NCBI RefSeq assembly: GCF_036053395.1
Contig: NZ_CP107942.1
Span: 62,001-126,000 of the forward strand
From: Actinoplanes sp. NBC_00393
GTDB lineage: Bacteria; Actinomycetota; Actinomycetes; Mycobacteriales; Micromonosporaceae
DNA length: 64,000 nucleotides
Direction of reading: 5' to 3'
A program made the translations under genes and the position numbers. Shown here piece by piece: positions 1-8,628 of this stretch (position 1 is the first letter of the stretch; every line of letters begins with the position of its first letter). The notes below the pieces were generated by a model that did not search any database, was not told the DNA's origin, and saw nothing but the letters and a program-made list of their open reading frames with translations.

Positions 1-3000
1 AGCACGTGTCCGACCGCGTACTCCGGCGACTGTGCGCGTGAGATGTCTTCGGTCGCCGTGACGGCCGGCGCCTGCAACGCCTGAACAGCCAGTACGAGGT
101 CAGCGCCGCAGCCAGCATCGCTGAGCAAGTCGATCACCGTCCAGGCCCGGCCGCGCTCGAGCAGACGCCGCGCGACGGTCGGCGTCAGGGCGTCCGGAAC
201 TCCCAACGGTTGCATGTCACGCCAGAACTGATCTTGCGTGTCCGGCTCCAGGCCGTCCAAGAACCTCAGCAGAGCCTCGTCGATCGCCGCAGTCTGGCAC
301 AGCGCTGCAGCCTGCGCGGGCCTAGCGGCTACCGTGGCAGCGAGCCACCCTACGTCCTGCTGCTGCCGGTACGCAGCCAGTGCAGCGGCCATCGCGTGCA
401 GGGGCTGCGACGAGCCCGCGAGGTGCTCGAGGACCGCTGCGTCGTGGTCGGTCGTAACTGAAGCCAGGGTGTAGCCGACGGTCGCCGGGTTCTTGGACGC
501 CTCGGCAAGTCGAAGGACCGCTGAGAGCCCATCGCTGAGGCAGCGTCGAACCGCTTCGGTCCTCGCGGACGCAAGCGCCTCCAGATCGGCGTCCTTGCGG
601 CCGAGTTTGAGCCCGCGTCGAGAAGGCCGCCAGGAGAACAGCTCGGCATCGTCGGGTTGGCTCCCCGGGAGGGCGTAGGTGTCCAGGAACGCTTCGAGGG
701 GCTGGAGGGCCTGATCGGGCAGCGCCCAGCCCGCGTCCGGGTGCTGGCGGTGCATCGTGACCCTCTCCGCGAGGCTGGCGAGGGCGGTGCGACGGCCCTC
801 CTCCGGCAGGTCGGGCCATGTGGTCTCGGCTACGTGGAGCAGCGCGAGCCTGCCGGGCTCCCGGAATCGGTCGACGAGGGCGAAGGCGGCGGCGAGCCGG
901 TTCGGATCGGCGCTGACGTCATCGGCGATGCGCGCGGCCAGGGCGTCCAGTGCGTCAACGATGTCGTTAACGGTGGCGTGCGGCGGACGCGGCCAGTCTC
1001 GGAACTCCGGGCCGCTGACCAGGATCATCCCTCGGTTTGCATGGTTGACGAGGTCGAGCGCGAGGCGCCAAGCGGCCATCGGCGCGACAGTCCGGACGGC
1101 GTCGAGCGCAGCGATACGCGCCGCCGCGTCTCCCGCGCCTTGCGGGATCCGCAAGTGCAGCGCAGCAGCCAGTGAGGCGCTGGGCCGGTTGGCGAGCCGC
1201 CCGCCCGGGTCCCGCTCGGCGAGGCGGCCGAGCACCACCGCCACCCGCGACAGCAGCGCAGGCGACCAGGCGAGGCTCTCCAGCGCCCACAGCAGCGGGG
1301 AATGGGCACTTCCGCTGCCTAGCCCGAAGTCGTCGGGCGTCTCGGCGAACAACGACATCACCGGCCGGTCGGTTCCGTCGAGGGAACGCTCGACACTCGC
1401 GAGGAAGCTCTCGGGCGCCGCCTCCGCCAGCAGGGGCAGCAGATCAACGACTGCATGCCAGCGCGCGGCGTCAGCGTCGTGGAGCAACTGACGGACGACC
1501 CGGGACGCGCACTGCTGACCGGTGAGACCGCCGGGAAGTTCACGGTCGCCGACGACCGCGCCGAGGATCGCCGTGGTCGTAGCCATCCCGCGGCGCAGCG
1601 TATGGGAGTGCCGTCGACGCGGCCCGCCGGTCTCGCTGAGCGAGGCAATGATGCGCTCTCGTGCGGTGAACCCTGAGGCGGGGTCGCTCTCGCCCAGCAC
1701 GCCCGGTGCCAGCGACTGGAACGCATCAAGATCCTCGGCCGTCAGGGCGTGGCTCAGCGCGTCCCATGCATCCACCGGATCGGCGAACTCCCATCGTCGG
1801 TCTCTCAACAGCAGCGGCGCGTCCTCACCTGATGTCAGCATGCTCAGGTCCCGGGCAGTCGCCCGCCAGCCACGGTCAGTCAAGCTCTGCAGCGCTTCCA
1901 GGTCGCCTGGGGCGTCGTCGGCCCAGGCGCCGGCGAGCAGCAGCGGAGCGAGCAGGTTCGCCGTGGTGTCCAAGGCCCACGGCGGCTGGCGGAGCCAGCC
2001 GGGCCGGCCGATGCGTCGACGCAACGATGTCAGGCTCCGTCTCGCCGCCCGTGCGTACTCGTCGGCGCGGTCGTGATCGAGCCCAGCGGCGATCCAGACC
2101 TCCCTGGCGAGGTGCCGGTGCAGCCGTGGGAGCCGGTCGTCGGCGGGCCGACCGGCGCGAGGCAGCAAGACGTGATGACCGGCGCGCAGGGCGTCGCCGA
2201 TCTCAGGATCGGCAAACACAGGCACCAGCAACGTCGGGCGTTCGTGAGCGGCTACTCGCCGCCATGCCCGCACGTCCTCCACGACAACGGCCCGTTCGAA
2301 GAGCGCTTCAAACTCGGCCAGCGCGCCCGTAGTGTGCGCGAGCCCCATCACGGCGTCATCCTGCTCCGCGGTGGACGATCCATCGGGTTCGGTCGGCTGC
2401 ATATCCGCAACGACGCCGACCGGTTCCTCCGACCCGCCGGTCGCGTCCACCGGCGGATCCTCGGACGTCTGACGCAGCGTCGTAGTAACGTCCTGCGGCG
2501 CCTGCGCCAGCAGACTGGCCGCAACGAACGCCACGGACTCGTCCCGGCTCGCCGAAGCCACCACTTGCTCGCCCGGCTCGCCGCGGAGCCAGTCCCGAAG
2601 GCAGTGAACCTGGTCGTCGCGGCCTGCCAGCAGCAGCGCTGCCGGGATCGCCGGCTGGGTGCATTCAGCCCAGTTGCGATACCAGTCGCGCAGACCGATC
2701 ACGCCGTGCGGATCCCGCCCGAGCTGCTCGGTCGCCAGCCACCGGTGCACTCCAGGGCACAGCGCAAGCCACGCAACGAGGTCCTCCGCGTCGAGCACCC
2801 GGATGCTCGCCCAGCCATCGTCGTCCTTCCCGCGGCGATCAACCCAGTCTTGCGAACCGGGCCACCGCCGACTTGTCACGAACACGAAGGCGACGCCAGC
2901 GCGCTCATCCCGAGATGACCCGTCGACCCGCTTCCGGTAGTCGCGTTGCGCCTTGTCCTGAGGGTGGCGGCCCGTGCCCATCTCCCAGACGGAGCGCCCC

Positions 3001-3206
3001 GGCGGCAGGAACGGCGGCGCGCCCGGTGGGCTCGTGACCTCGCCATCGAGACCTGGCAGCCCCACGCCTTCTGCGGCGGGCATGCGGAGTGTCTCCGGAG
3101 CGGCCACCGCGAGGATGAGGCGCCGAACCAGCGTCGGCAGGTGCTCGCGCGAGTCGTTGCGTTCCGACCACTGTTCCAGATCGGTCGCGGTCAGCAACTC
3201 GGTCAT
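1..3206 (-). CDS. Very large protein with restriction-nuclease-like N-terminus (C-terminus cut by window edge)
   Basis: One minus-strand frame stays open from the ATG at 3206 to base 1, at least 1068 residues with no stop, so the end lies outside the window. I translated the N-terminal 250 residues and the last 280 codons directly. The N-terminus has the pattern PGLDGEV, then SVWEMGTG, then DKAQRDYRKR, then FVTSRRWPG, which recalls the PD-(D/E)xK-like module found at the start of large bacterial proteins of mobile and defence islands (family resemblance from memory, not searched). The rest is helical, Leu/Ala-rich, with no Walker A motif that I could see. It is transcribed away from the TrlF-type gene on its right. 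A defence or DNA-processing role is inference; the nuclease assignment is tentative. Confidence 0.7.
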   Translation of the reverse strand, partial: MTELLTATDLEQWSERNDSREHLPTLVRRLILAVAAPETLRMPAAEGVGLPGLDGEVTSPPGAPPFLPPGRSVWEMGTGRHPQDKAQRDYRKRVDGSSRDERAGVAFVFVTSRRWPGSQDWVDRRGKDDDGWASIRVLDAEDLVAWLALCPGVHRWLATEQLGRDPHGVIGLRDWYRNWAECTQPAIPAALLLAGRDDQVHCLRDWLRGEPGEQVVASASRDESVAFVAASLLAQAPQDVTTTLRQTSEDPPVDATGGSEEPVGVVADMQPTEPDGSSTAEQDDAVMGLAHTTGALAEFEALFERAVVVEDVRAWRRVAAHERPTLLVPVFADPEIGDALRAGHHVLLPRAGRPADDRLPRLHRHLAREVWIAAGLDHDRADEYARAARRSLTSLRRRIGRPGWLRQPPWALDTTANLLAPLLLAGAWADDAPGDLEALQSLTDRGWRATARDLSMLTSGEDAPLLLRDRRWEFADPVDAWDALSHALTAEDLDAFQSLAPGVLGESDPASGFTARERIIASLSETGGPRRRHSHTLRRGMATTTAILGAVVGDRELPGGLTGQQCASRVVRQLLHDADAARWHAVVDLLPLLAEAAPESFLASVERSLDGTDRPVMSLFAETPDDFGLGSGSAHSPLLWALESLAWSPALLSRVAVVLGRLAERDPGGRLANRPSASLAAALHLRIPQGAGDAAARIAALDAVRTVAPMAAWRLALDLVNHANRGMILVSGPEFRDWPRPPHATVNDIVDALDALAARIADDVSADPNRLAAAFALVDRFREPGRLALLHVAETTWPDLPEEGRRTALASLAERVTMHRQHPDAGWALPDQALQPLEAFLDTYALPGSQPDDAELFSWRPSRRGLKLGRKDADLEALASARTEAVRRCLSDGLSAVLRLAEASKNPATVGYTLASVTTDHDAAVLEHLAGSSQPLHAMAAALAAYRQQQDVGWLAATVAARPAQAAALCQTAAIDEALLRFLDGLEPDTQDQFWRDMQPLGVPDALTPTVARRLLERGRAWTVIDLLSDAGCGADLVLAVQALQAPAVTATEDISRAQSPEYAVGHV

Positions 3207-3561
3207 CGCACCCCCCTTACCGTCTCAAGATAGGGCATCTGGACGACACGTTGCCGCCGCCGCAGCGCTGCGTCCGCATCGCGACTAAGTCCCTACCCGT
3301 AGCCACGCCGGAGGCGACTAACCACGGCCCATCCGCCCATGCCGCCCACAACGCGCGTCAACAAGTAGCCGATGAGCGGATATCCCTCCGATCCGAGCGT
3401 GGCTCGGATGAGGGCCGACATCCTCGGGCTCTCGACCATGCGCAGGTCCGGGCGTTGCGATCCGCGGGGCGGTAGACGGTCGCTCTCCGTACCTCAGGAG
3501 GGTGAAGATTCCGGCCATCTGGATCTGCGTTGGTGCTGATCAGTGCTTGTTCAGTTCGGGA
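3207..3561. other. Divergent intergenic region, no gene seen
   Basis: This spacer separates the large minus-strand gene (start 3206) from the plus-strand PHP gene. It should hold both promoters. An AGGAGG sequence lies directly against a GTG at 3502, so a longer start for the PHP gene is possible but the spacing is poor. I saw no RNA gene or clear hairpin. Confidence 0.4.
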
Positions 3562-4359
3562 ATGGGACAAAAGCTGGTGGTGACTGGCGGTCACGTAGAT
3601 CTACTGTCTTCGGTCGTGGGTTACTCCCGATGGACACTGGCGGACCTTCATGTCCACACGCCGGTCGACTTCAACCACCATTACGGTGACGTCGGCGGGC
3701 CGCAGCCGAACGCCGCCTTCGCCACGACGCTGATCAAAGCTCATGCCGACGCGGGCGTTACCGTCTTGGCCGTCACCGACCACAACACGATCGCCTGGTA
3801 CCCGGTGCTCGCCGAAGCTGGCCGAAGGTATGGGGTAACGGTGTTTCCGGGCGTCGAAGTCAACGTCAACAAGTGCCACCTCATCGCGATCTGGGACTGC
3901 ACGTCCGACGGTTACCAGCGTGGGCAGCAGTTCCTGTCGTCGCTGTTCCCGCCCAGCGGCCCGCCGGCGTTGACTGAGAGGCGTCAGCCCAACCCGGTCA
4001 CGAACGGCTCGCCGCTGAACATCGTCAAAGCAGCCGCGGACGACTTCGGGGCGCTGGTCCTGGCGCCGCACTCCACCGCGAAGGCGATCGGCCTGTTCGG
4101 CAAGGACGTGTGCAACATCAGCGCTCAGGTCGCGCAAAGTGGCTTCGTTGCGGGCTTCGATGTATGGGGTCAAGACGGTGCGGACGTGTTGCGTAACCCG
4201 CGCTCACAGTTCGGTGATCACCTACCCACGTGGTTCGTTTCCGGCGACGTGCGCAGCCTGGAGTCGGTCGGCGAGCGAGCGGTCTATCTGAAGCTGGGGA
4301 CGCCTCCGACGCTGGAAAGCTTGCGGCAGGCATTCCTCATGCCCTCCCTGTCACGCTGA
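3562..4359 (+). pseudogene. TrlF-type PHP/ATPase, 5' (PHP domain) part, truncated by IS3
   Basis: This is the N-terminal half of a PHP-domain plus ATPase protein (TrlF-like architecture). The PHP metal-site motifs are visible: LADLHVHTP, VLAVTDHNT, FPGVEVN and VLAPHST. The frame should continue into an ATPase, but after RQAFLMP it enters inserted DNA and ends four codons later. Joining codon 4339 (ATG) to the identical ATGCC at 5918 restores RQAFLMP-EQRIRLPEHL in frame, giving roughly 890 residues in total. Starts at 3502 (GTG) and about 3616 (GTG) are alternatives to ATG 3562. PHP-ATPase proteins occur in defence islands; the PHP part presumably acts as a metal-dependent phosphoesterase or nuclease. 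As it stands the gene cannot make the full protein. Confidence 0.85.
4339..4343 (+). repeat. Left target-site duplication ATGCC of the IS3 element
   Basis: ATGCC at this place is repeated at 5918-5922. Both copies sit at the same point of the interrupted reading frame, which is the expected footprint of a 5-bp duplication. Confidence 0.75.
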
Positions 4360-4422
4360 TGTGAGACAGCCCGTCTACCAGGGGATACTCTTCCTGGACG
4401 GCCCTGAGGAGAGCACATCAGC

Positions 4423-4854
4423 ATGACGTCGAAGCCCCACGAGAGCCTGGATCCGGACGCCCGGCCCCAGCGGCGGACATTCACCGCAGAGTTCAAGGCG
4501 AGGATCCTGGACGAGTACGAGTCGGCGCCGGACGCGGCGGCTCGCGGGGCGATCCTGCGCCGGGAACGGCTGTACGGGTCACACATTCTCGACTGGCGCA
4601 AGGCCCGCGATGCCGGAGCCGAGGCCGGCCTGACGGACCGGCGGCAATCGGCCGCGCGGGCGGCGAAGAAAGCCGAGAACGCCGAACTTGCCCGCCTTCA
4701 GCGCGAGAACGCCCGGCTGCAGGCCAAGCTGGCCAAGACCGAGACCGCGCTTTCGATCATGGGAAAAGCGCACGCGCTCTTGGAACTGCTCTCCGAGAGC
4801 GCGGACACCGCGCCGACGCCGAACCCGTCCTCGCCGAGGCGCAGCAGGCGCTGA
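4423..4854 (+). CDS. IS3-family OrfA (transposase helix-turn-helix subunit)
   Basis: This 143-residue protein has an N-terminal helix-turn-helix of the IS3 OrfA type (FTAEFKARILDEYE, then GSHILDWRKA) followed by a leucine-zipper-like coiled coil (ARLQRENARLQAKLAK). OrfA binds the inverted repeats, represses transposition on its own and, through -1 frameshifting, is fused to OrfB as active transposase. A slippery heptamer near its 3' end supports such fusion. A weak GAGGAG precedes the ATG at 4423. Confidence 0.9.
   Translation: MTSKPHESLDPDARPQRRTFTAEFKARILDEYESAPDAAARGAILRRERLYGSHILDWRKARDAGAEAGLTDRRQSAARAAKKAENAELARLQRENARLQAKLAKTETALSIMGKAHALLELLSESADTAPTPNPSSPRRSRR
4761..4767 (+). other. 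Probable -1 programmed frameshift site GGGAAAA
   Basis: The OrfA codons ATG GGA AAA contain the heptamer G GGA AAA in the X XXY YYZ phase. Slipping back one base enters the OrfB frame, which is open from here through 5876. This is the usual way IS3 elements make the OrfAB fusion. Confidence 0.65.
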
Positions 4855-4979
4855 CCGAGCTCTGGGGTATCGCGCCCGCGTGCCGGCTGACCGGCCTGTC
4901 ACGCGCCACCCTGTACCGGCGCCGCAACCCACCCGCCGAGCCGAAGCCGCGCACGCCGCGCAAGCCACCACCGTCCGCG

Positions 4980-5876
4980 TTGTCCGAGGCCGAGCGTGAG
5001 CAGGTGCTGCAGCTGCTGAACCGGCCCGAATACCAAGATCTGGCACCGGCGCAGGTGTGGGCCCGGGAGCTCGACGAGGGCCGCTGGTGGTGCTCGGAGT
5101 CCACGATGTACCGGATCCTGCGGGCCGCCGGGCAGACCGGTGAACGCCGGGCCCAGGCCACGCACCCGGCCCGGACCAAGCCCGAACTCGTGGCCGACGC
5201 ACCCAATCAGGTCTGGTCCTGGGATATCACGAGGCTGCGCGGCCCGGTCAAAGGCGTGTGGTTCCACCTCTACACGGTGATCGACATCTGGTCCCGCTAC
5301 GTCGTCGGTCATCTGGTCGCCGCCTACGAGGACGGCCAGCTCGCCGAAGCACTGATCGCTGACGCGGCCGCCCGGGAACGCGTGAACCAGGACCAGTTGA
5401 TCGTGCACGCCGACCGGGGTGCGGCGATGACCAGCAAGACCGTCACCCAGCTACTGACCGATCTGAAAATCGGCCGTAGTCACAGCCGGCCCAAGACCTC
5501 CAACGACAACCCGTTCATCGAGGCCAGCTTCAAGACACTCAAGTACGACCCAAGCTTCCCGAACCGGTTCGGCTCCATCCAGCACGCCCGGCAGCACTGC
5601 GAGGCGTTCTACACCTACTACAACCACGAGCACCGGCACTCCGGGATCGGCCTGCACACCCCGGCATCGGTGCATCACGGCACCGCCGGGCAGATCCGCG
5701 AGCAGCGGCAACGCACCCTCGACGCCGCCTGGGCCGCCCATCCGCAACGGTTCGGGCGCCGCCGGCCGCAACCGCCTCGCCTCCCGGACCAGGCATGGAT
5801 CAACAAACCCGACGACAACGCCCTCGAACAGGCCGCCGCCGCACCAACGACCAGCCTTCCGGCAGCACAAAGCTAA
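4980..5876 (+). CDS. IS3-family OrfB (DDE integrase-core transposase)
   Basis: The rve-type catalytic core shows the DDE residues in order: VWSWDITRL (D), IVHADRGAAM (D) and NPFIEASFKTLK (E). The N-terminal HTH_21-like segment lies in the part upstream of 4980 that is read only after frameshifting from OrfA (frame open from 4767). The listed TTG start is therefore only the minimal ORF. Length and motifs are those of a complete IS3 OrfB, so the element is potentially active. Confidence 0.9.
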   Translation: MSEAEREQVLQLLNRPEYQDLAPAQVWARELDEGRWWCSESTMYRILRAAGQTGERRAQATHPARTKPELVADAPNQVWSWDITRLRGPVKGVWFHLYTVIDIWSRYVVGHLVAAYEDGQLAEALIADAAARERVNQDQLIVHADRGAAMTSKTVTQLLTDLKIGRSHSRPKTSNDNPFIEASFKTLKYDPSFPNRFGSIQHARQHCEAFYTYYNHEHRHSGIGLHTPASVHHGTAGQIREQRQRTLDAAWAAHPQRFGRRRPQPPRLPDQAWINKPDDNALEQAAAAPTTSLPAAQS

Positions 5877-5917
5877 ACAAAATCAAGAAACTGTCTCAGT
5901 TGACTTGACAGGTTCCG

Positions 5918-5922
5918 ATGCC
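5918..5922 (+). repeat. Right target-site duplication ATGCC of the IS3 element
   Basis: This is the second copy of the 5-bp duplication and also supplies the ATG from which the 3' part of the split gene can be read. Confidence 0.75.
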
Positions 5923-7810
5923 GGAACAACGGATCCGCCTGCCCGAGCATCTGCGCGCGAAGTTCGGCCGAACTCAGGGTGTGAAGTTCCTCGACAACCC
6001 CGAGCCGACGTGGCCTTGGTTGACTCGCGTCGCCGTGAGCGGTGGTTTCCACGATGGTCTCGACGTTGAGCTCGGCCCCGGCCTTAACGCGATTATCGGG
6101 GGCCGTGGCACCGGCAAGTCGACGACCGTGGAGATCACGCGGCACGCCTGCGCCGCGCCGGCACCGAAGAACGACGACAACCGGAAGAACCGCAAGGAGA
6201 ACTTCTCCGCCAACGCGACCGCCACGATCGGCATCGCGGTCGCCGACCAACAGCGCTATGACATCGTCCGCTCCGGAGATGACACTCCGCCGCAGCTACG
6301 CCGCGACGGCCTAGACCTCGATGTCGACGTGACGCTTCGCTTCGGGATTAGCGTGTACGGCCAGAGAGAACTTGCCATGCTCGCCGACGACCAGCCCGCG
6401 CTGCGCGACTTCCTCGCAATCTCCGCCGACCCGGATCTGCTCGAGGCTCAGGCCGAAGAGGGACGAAGGCAGCAGGAACTTGACGCGACGACTCAGAAGC
6501 TGGACTCACTCGAATCCGCTCTGCGGAAGGTGACGGAGAAGGAGGAGAAGCTCAAAGACGTCCGCGATCAGCTGGAGGTCGCCGGCCAGGCCGGCGCCGC
6601 CCAGCACGTCGAGGAGTCCAAGAACCTCACCGCAGTGCAGGAAGAAGTGACGGCGGTCGAGGAATGGCTGGCCACCTTAGGCCCGCTCGCCGAGCAGGTG
6701 TCGAAGGCCGCCGACCGGCCCGAGTTGCGCGAGCATGCGTGCGTCCCCACCACCTTGACCGAGGTCAGCGCCAAAGCAGAATCCGCGATCCGCGCCGCCG
6801 CGACGGTGATCGCCCAAGCTGCAATCTTCACGCGCGAGGCACTCAAATCAGCCTTGGAAGAGCACGGCAAGCGTGTCGAGGTTGCACGTCATCAGATCAA
6901 CGTCGCTCTGGCCGACGCTGGCCTCAAGGATCCGGACGAGTTGGCGAAGCTCCAGCGCAGCGCCGCGACCCTCGGGCGTGCCGTCGCGCAGGCTCCAGAA
7001 CAGCGTAAACGGCTCGCCGAGCTCCACGTGGTCCACACCGAGCAGGTCGAGCGACTTCGTGATGCGCGCAGCTCGATCTCCCAGCAGCTACAGGCCGCCG
7101 CACAATCACTGACCGCCGCGGTTAAGGGCCGGGTTCGCGTCGTCGTCCAGCCGCAGGCCGACCGCACCCGACTGCTGGAACTGCTGGCCGGTCTCGTCAC
7201 GCGGGTGAATCGTGACCAACTCGCGAAGTTGGCCGACGCCGGCCCGGCTGCGCTCGTGACCGCCTTGCGCGGCGACGACGAACAGGTAGTCAAGCTGGGC
7301 GCCAGCGCTACCACCGCCCAGAAACTTCGCGAGCTGTCACCGAGCCAGGTACGCAAGATCGAAGGATGCGTCACTCCCGATCTCATCGTGGTGGAGATCG
7401 ACCTCGGCGAGGCGGGACAAGCGCGCTGGCTCAACGTCCGTGACGTGAGTCCCGGGCAGAAAGCGACGGCGATGCTGTCCCTGGCGTTGGTAACCGGCGT
7501 CAACCCGCTGATCATCGATCAGCCCGAGGACGACTTGGATAACCGCTACATCTACGACCAGGTGGTGCGGCAGATCGCTGAGGTGGCCGACCGTCGGCAG
7601 GTCATCGTCGCCACCCACAACCCGAATATCCCAATCCTCGGTGACGCCGAGCTGATTCTCGCCCTAGACGCCACGGCCGACCAAAGCCGGGTCGTCGCGT
7701 GCGGTGCTATCGACGAACCGGCTGTCGCCGACGCGGCCCGGCAGATCCTCGAAGGTGGTGATCGAGCCTTCCGGGATCGCGCGCGCCGTTACCGAGCTGC
7801 CGCCCGGTAG
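5918..7810 (+). pseudogene. TrlF-type PHP/ATPase, 3' (SMC/ABC-like ATPase) part
   Basis: This 630-residue frame is the C-terminal half of the protein begun at 3562. It has a Walker A motif GGRGTGKST (residues 61-69 of this part), a long coiled coil (about 170-410), an ABC-type signature SPGQKATAML, a Walker B with following acidic residues (IIDQPEDDLDN) and a switch histidine region (VIVATHNPNIP). This is the layout of SMC/RecN-like ATPases. It could be translated alone from ATG 5918, but would then lack the PHP domain that defines the family. Precise loss of the IS3 element plus one ATGCC would restore the full gene. Confidence 0.85.
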
Positions 7811-8024
7811 GAAGTGGTCTCTTATAACGCCGCGCGGTGCCCGTGCGACCTATCCGAGTATCCGGATTTGCCGCAAATCTTGTGTTCAGTCCCCGATGAA
7901 AACGAGTTCGCCATGCTCTTGGGCGCAGCGAACCCCTGTCACGTTCCGCTGACGCGCGGACCTCCGCGTTCCGGTCGCCCCAGCGGCGCGGCTGCTGGCT
8001 GATGGGCGTTCCTGGTGAGCAAAG

Positions 8025-8408
8025 ATGGATCTCATGGGCCATGAGCATCAACGCTTCCACAATTCGGTGTCAGCAACACCGATCGAGGTGCGTATGGCGC
8101 TCGGTCGCGGCGAGGTGTCCAACGCCTTGGACGCCATGGTCGGCGCCGTTCTCTATGGCGACGGGGATTGGGAGGAGCTACAAGACCTCTATCTTGCTCT
8201 GCTCGACCATGATGATCGCTAAGTGAGACTGCTTGCCGCGACTTGCCTGGGGCACCTGGCGAGGGTTTATGGCCGGCTGGACGAACACCGGGTGGTCCCC
8301 AAGTTGCGCCAACTCGGTGCGACTAACGCGTTGTCGGATATCGAGGTCTTTCTCCATCCGAGGCGTACGCGTTGGCGTGGTCGGCTACGGAAAACCCTCC
8401 GCCCCTAG
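8025..8408 (+). pseudogene. Small HEAT-like (immunity-type) protein gene split by an in-frame TAA
   Basis: Two adjacent ORFs (65 and 61 residues) lie in the same frame and are separated only by TAA at 8220-8222. Read through, they give ELQDLYLALLDHDD, then VRLLAATCLGHLARVYGRLD, then ALSDIEVFL. That pattern matches a common actinobacterial family of about 130-residue HEAT-repeat-like proteins that often sit beside toxins or in accessory regions (recognised from memory). The stop breaks the helix pair, and the segment before ALSDIEVFL also looks short, so the gene is probably inactive. A sequencing error at one base is the alternative. Confidence 0.6.
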
Positions 8409-8486
8409 ACTTGGATTTAGGTCCGGAGTCCGAGCTGCGGCGATCATGTTCGCCCGCGTCCTCATCCGGCCGGGCGAGCCCGCCAG

Positions 8487-8527
8487 CCGATCCGGCGGTC
8501 ATCACAAACCGCCGGTCGGCATTTTTT
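8487..8527. terminator. Rho-independent terminator hairpin
   Basis: CCGA and CCGGCGGT pair with ACCGCCGG and TCGG around an 8-base loop, followed by a run of six T. It can end transcription of the broken gene at 8025. Confidence 0.75.
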
Positions 8528-8619
8528 CATTCGCGGCCGTCGGCGAGGTAGATCCCGCCGACCAGGTCGAGCTGCCACAGGTGCATGGGGGCTTCGCGCT
8601 GCCAACGCTTGTACTTGCG
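8527..8619 (-). pseudogene. IS481-type transposase fragment
   Basis: About 30 codons on the minus strand read KRWQREAPMHLWQLDLVGG, then IYLADGRE, then a stop. This resembles the first-aspartate region of IS481-family integrase-core transposases (MxLWQxDxVGG). No start and no remainder of the gene are present. It is a scrap left by deletion, lying between the hairpin and the BTAD gene. Confidence 0.6.
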
Positions 8620-8628
8620 GGGCGGTCA

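Larger units (their letters stand above)
4344..5917 (+). mobile_element. IS3-family insertion sequence, intact, inside trlF-like gene
   Basis: The element is 1574 bp with overlapping orfA and orfB in the -1 arrangement typical of IS3. Its ends carry imperfect inverted repeats sharing CCTGTCA and, further in, TGAGACAG (left near 4348-4371, right near 5890-5912). It is flanked by ATGCC duplications and splits the PHP/ATPase gene. Both ORFs look complete, the DDE triad is present and the duplication is exact, so the insertion is probably recent. The exact end bases are inferred from the duplication. Confidence 0.85.
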
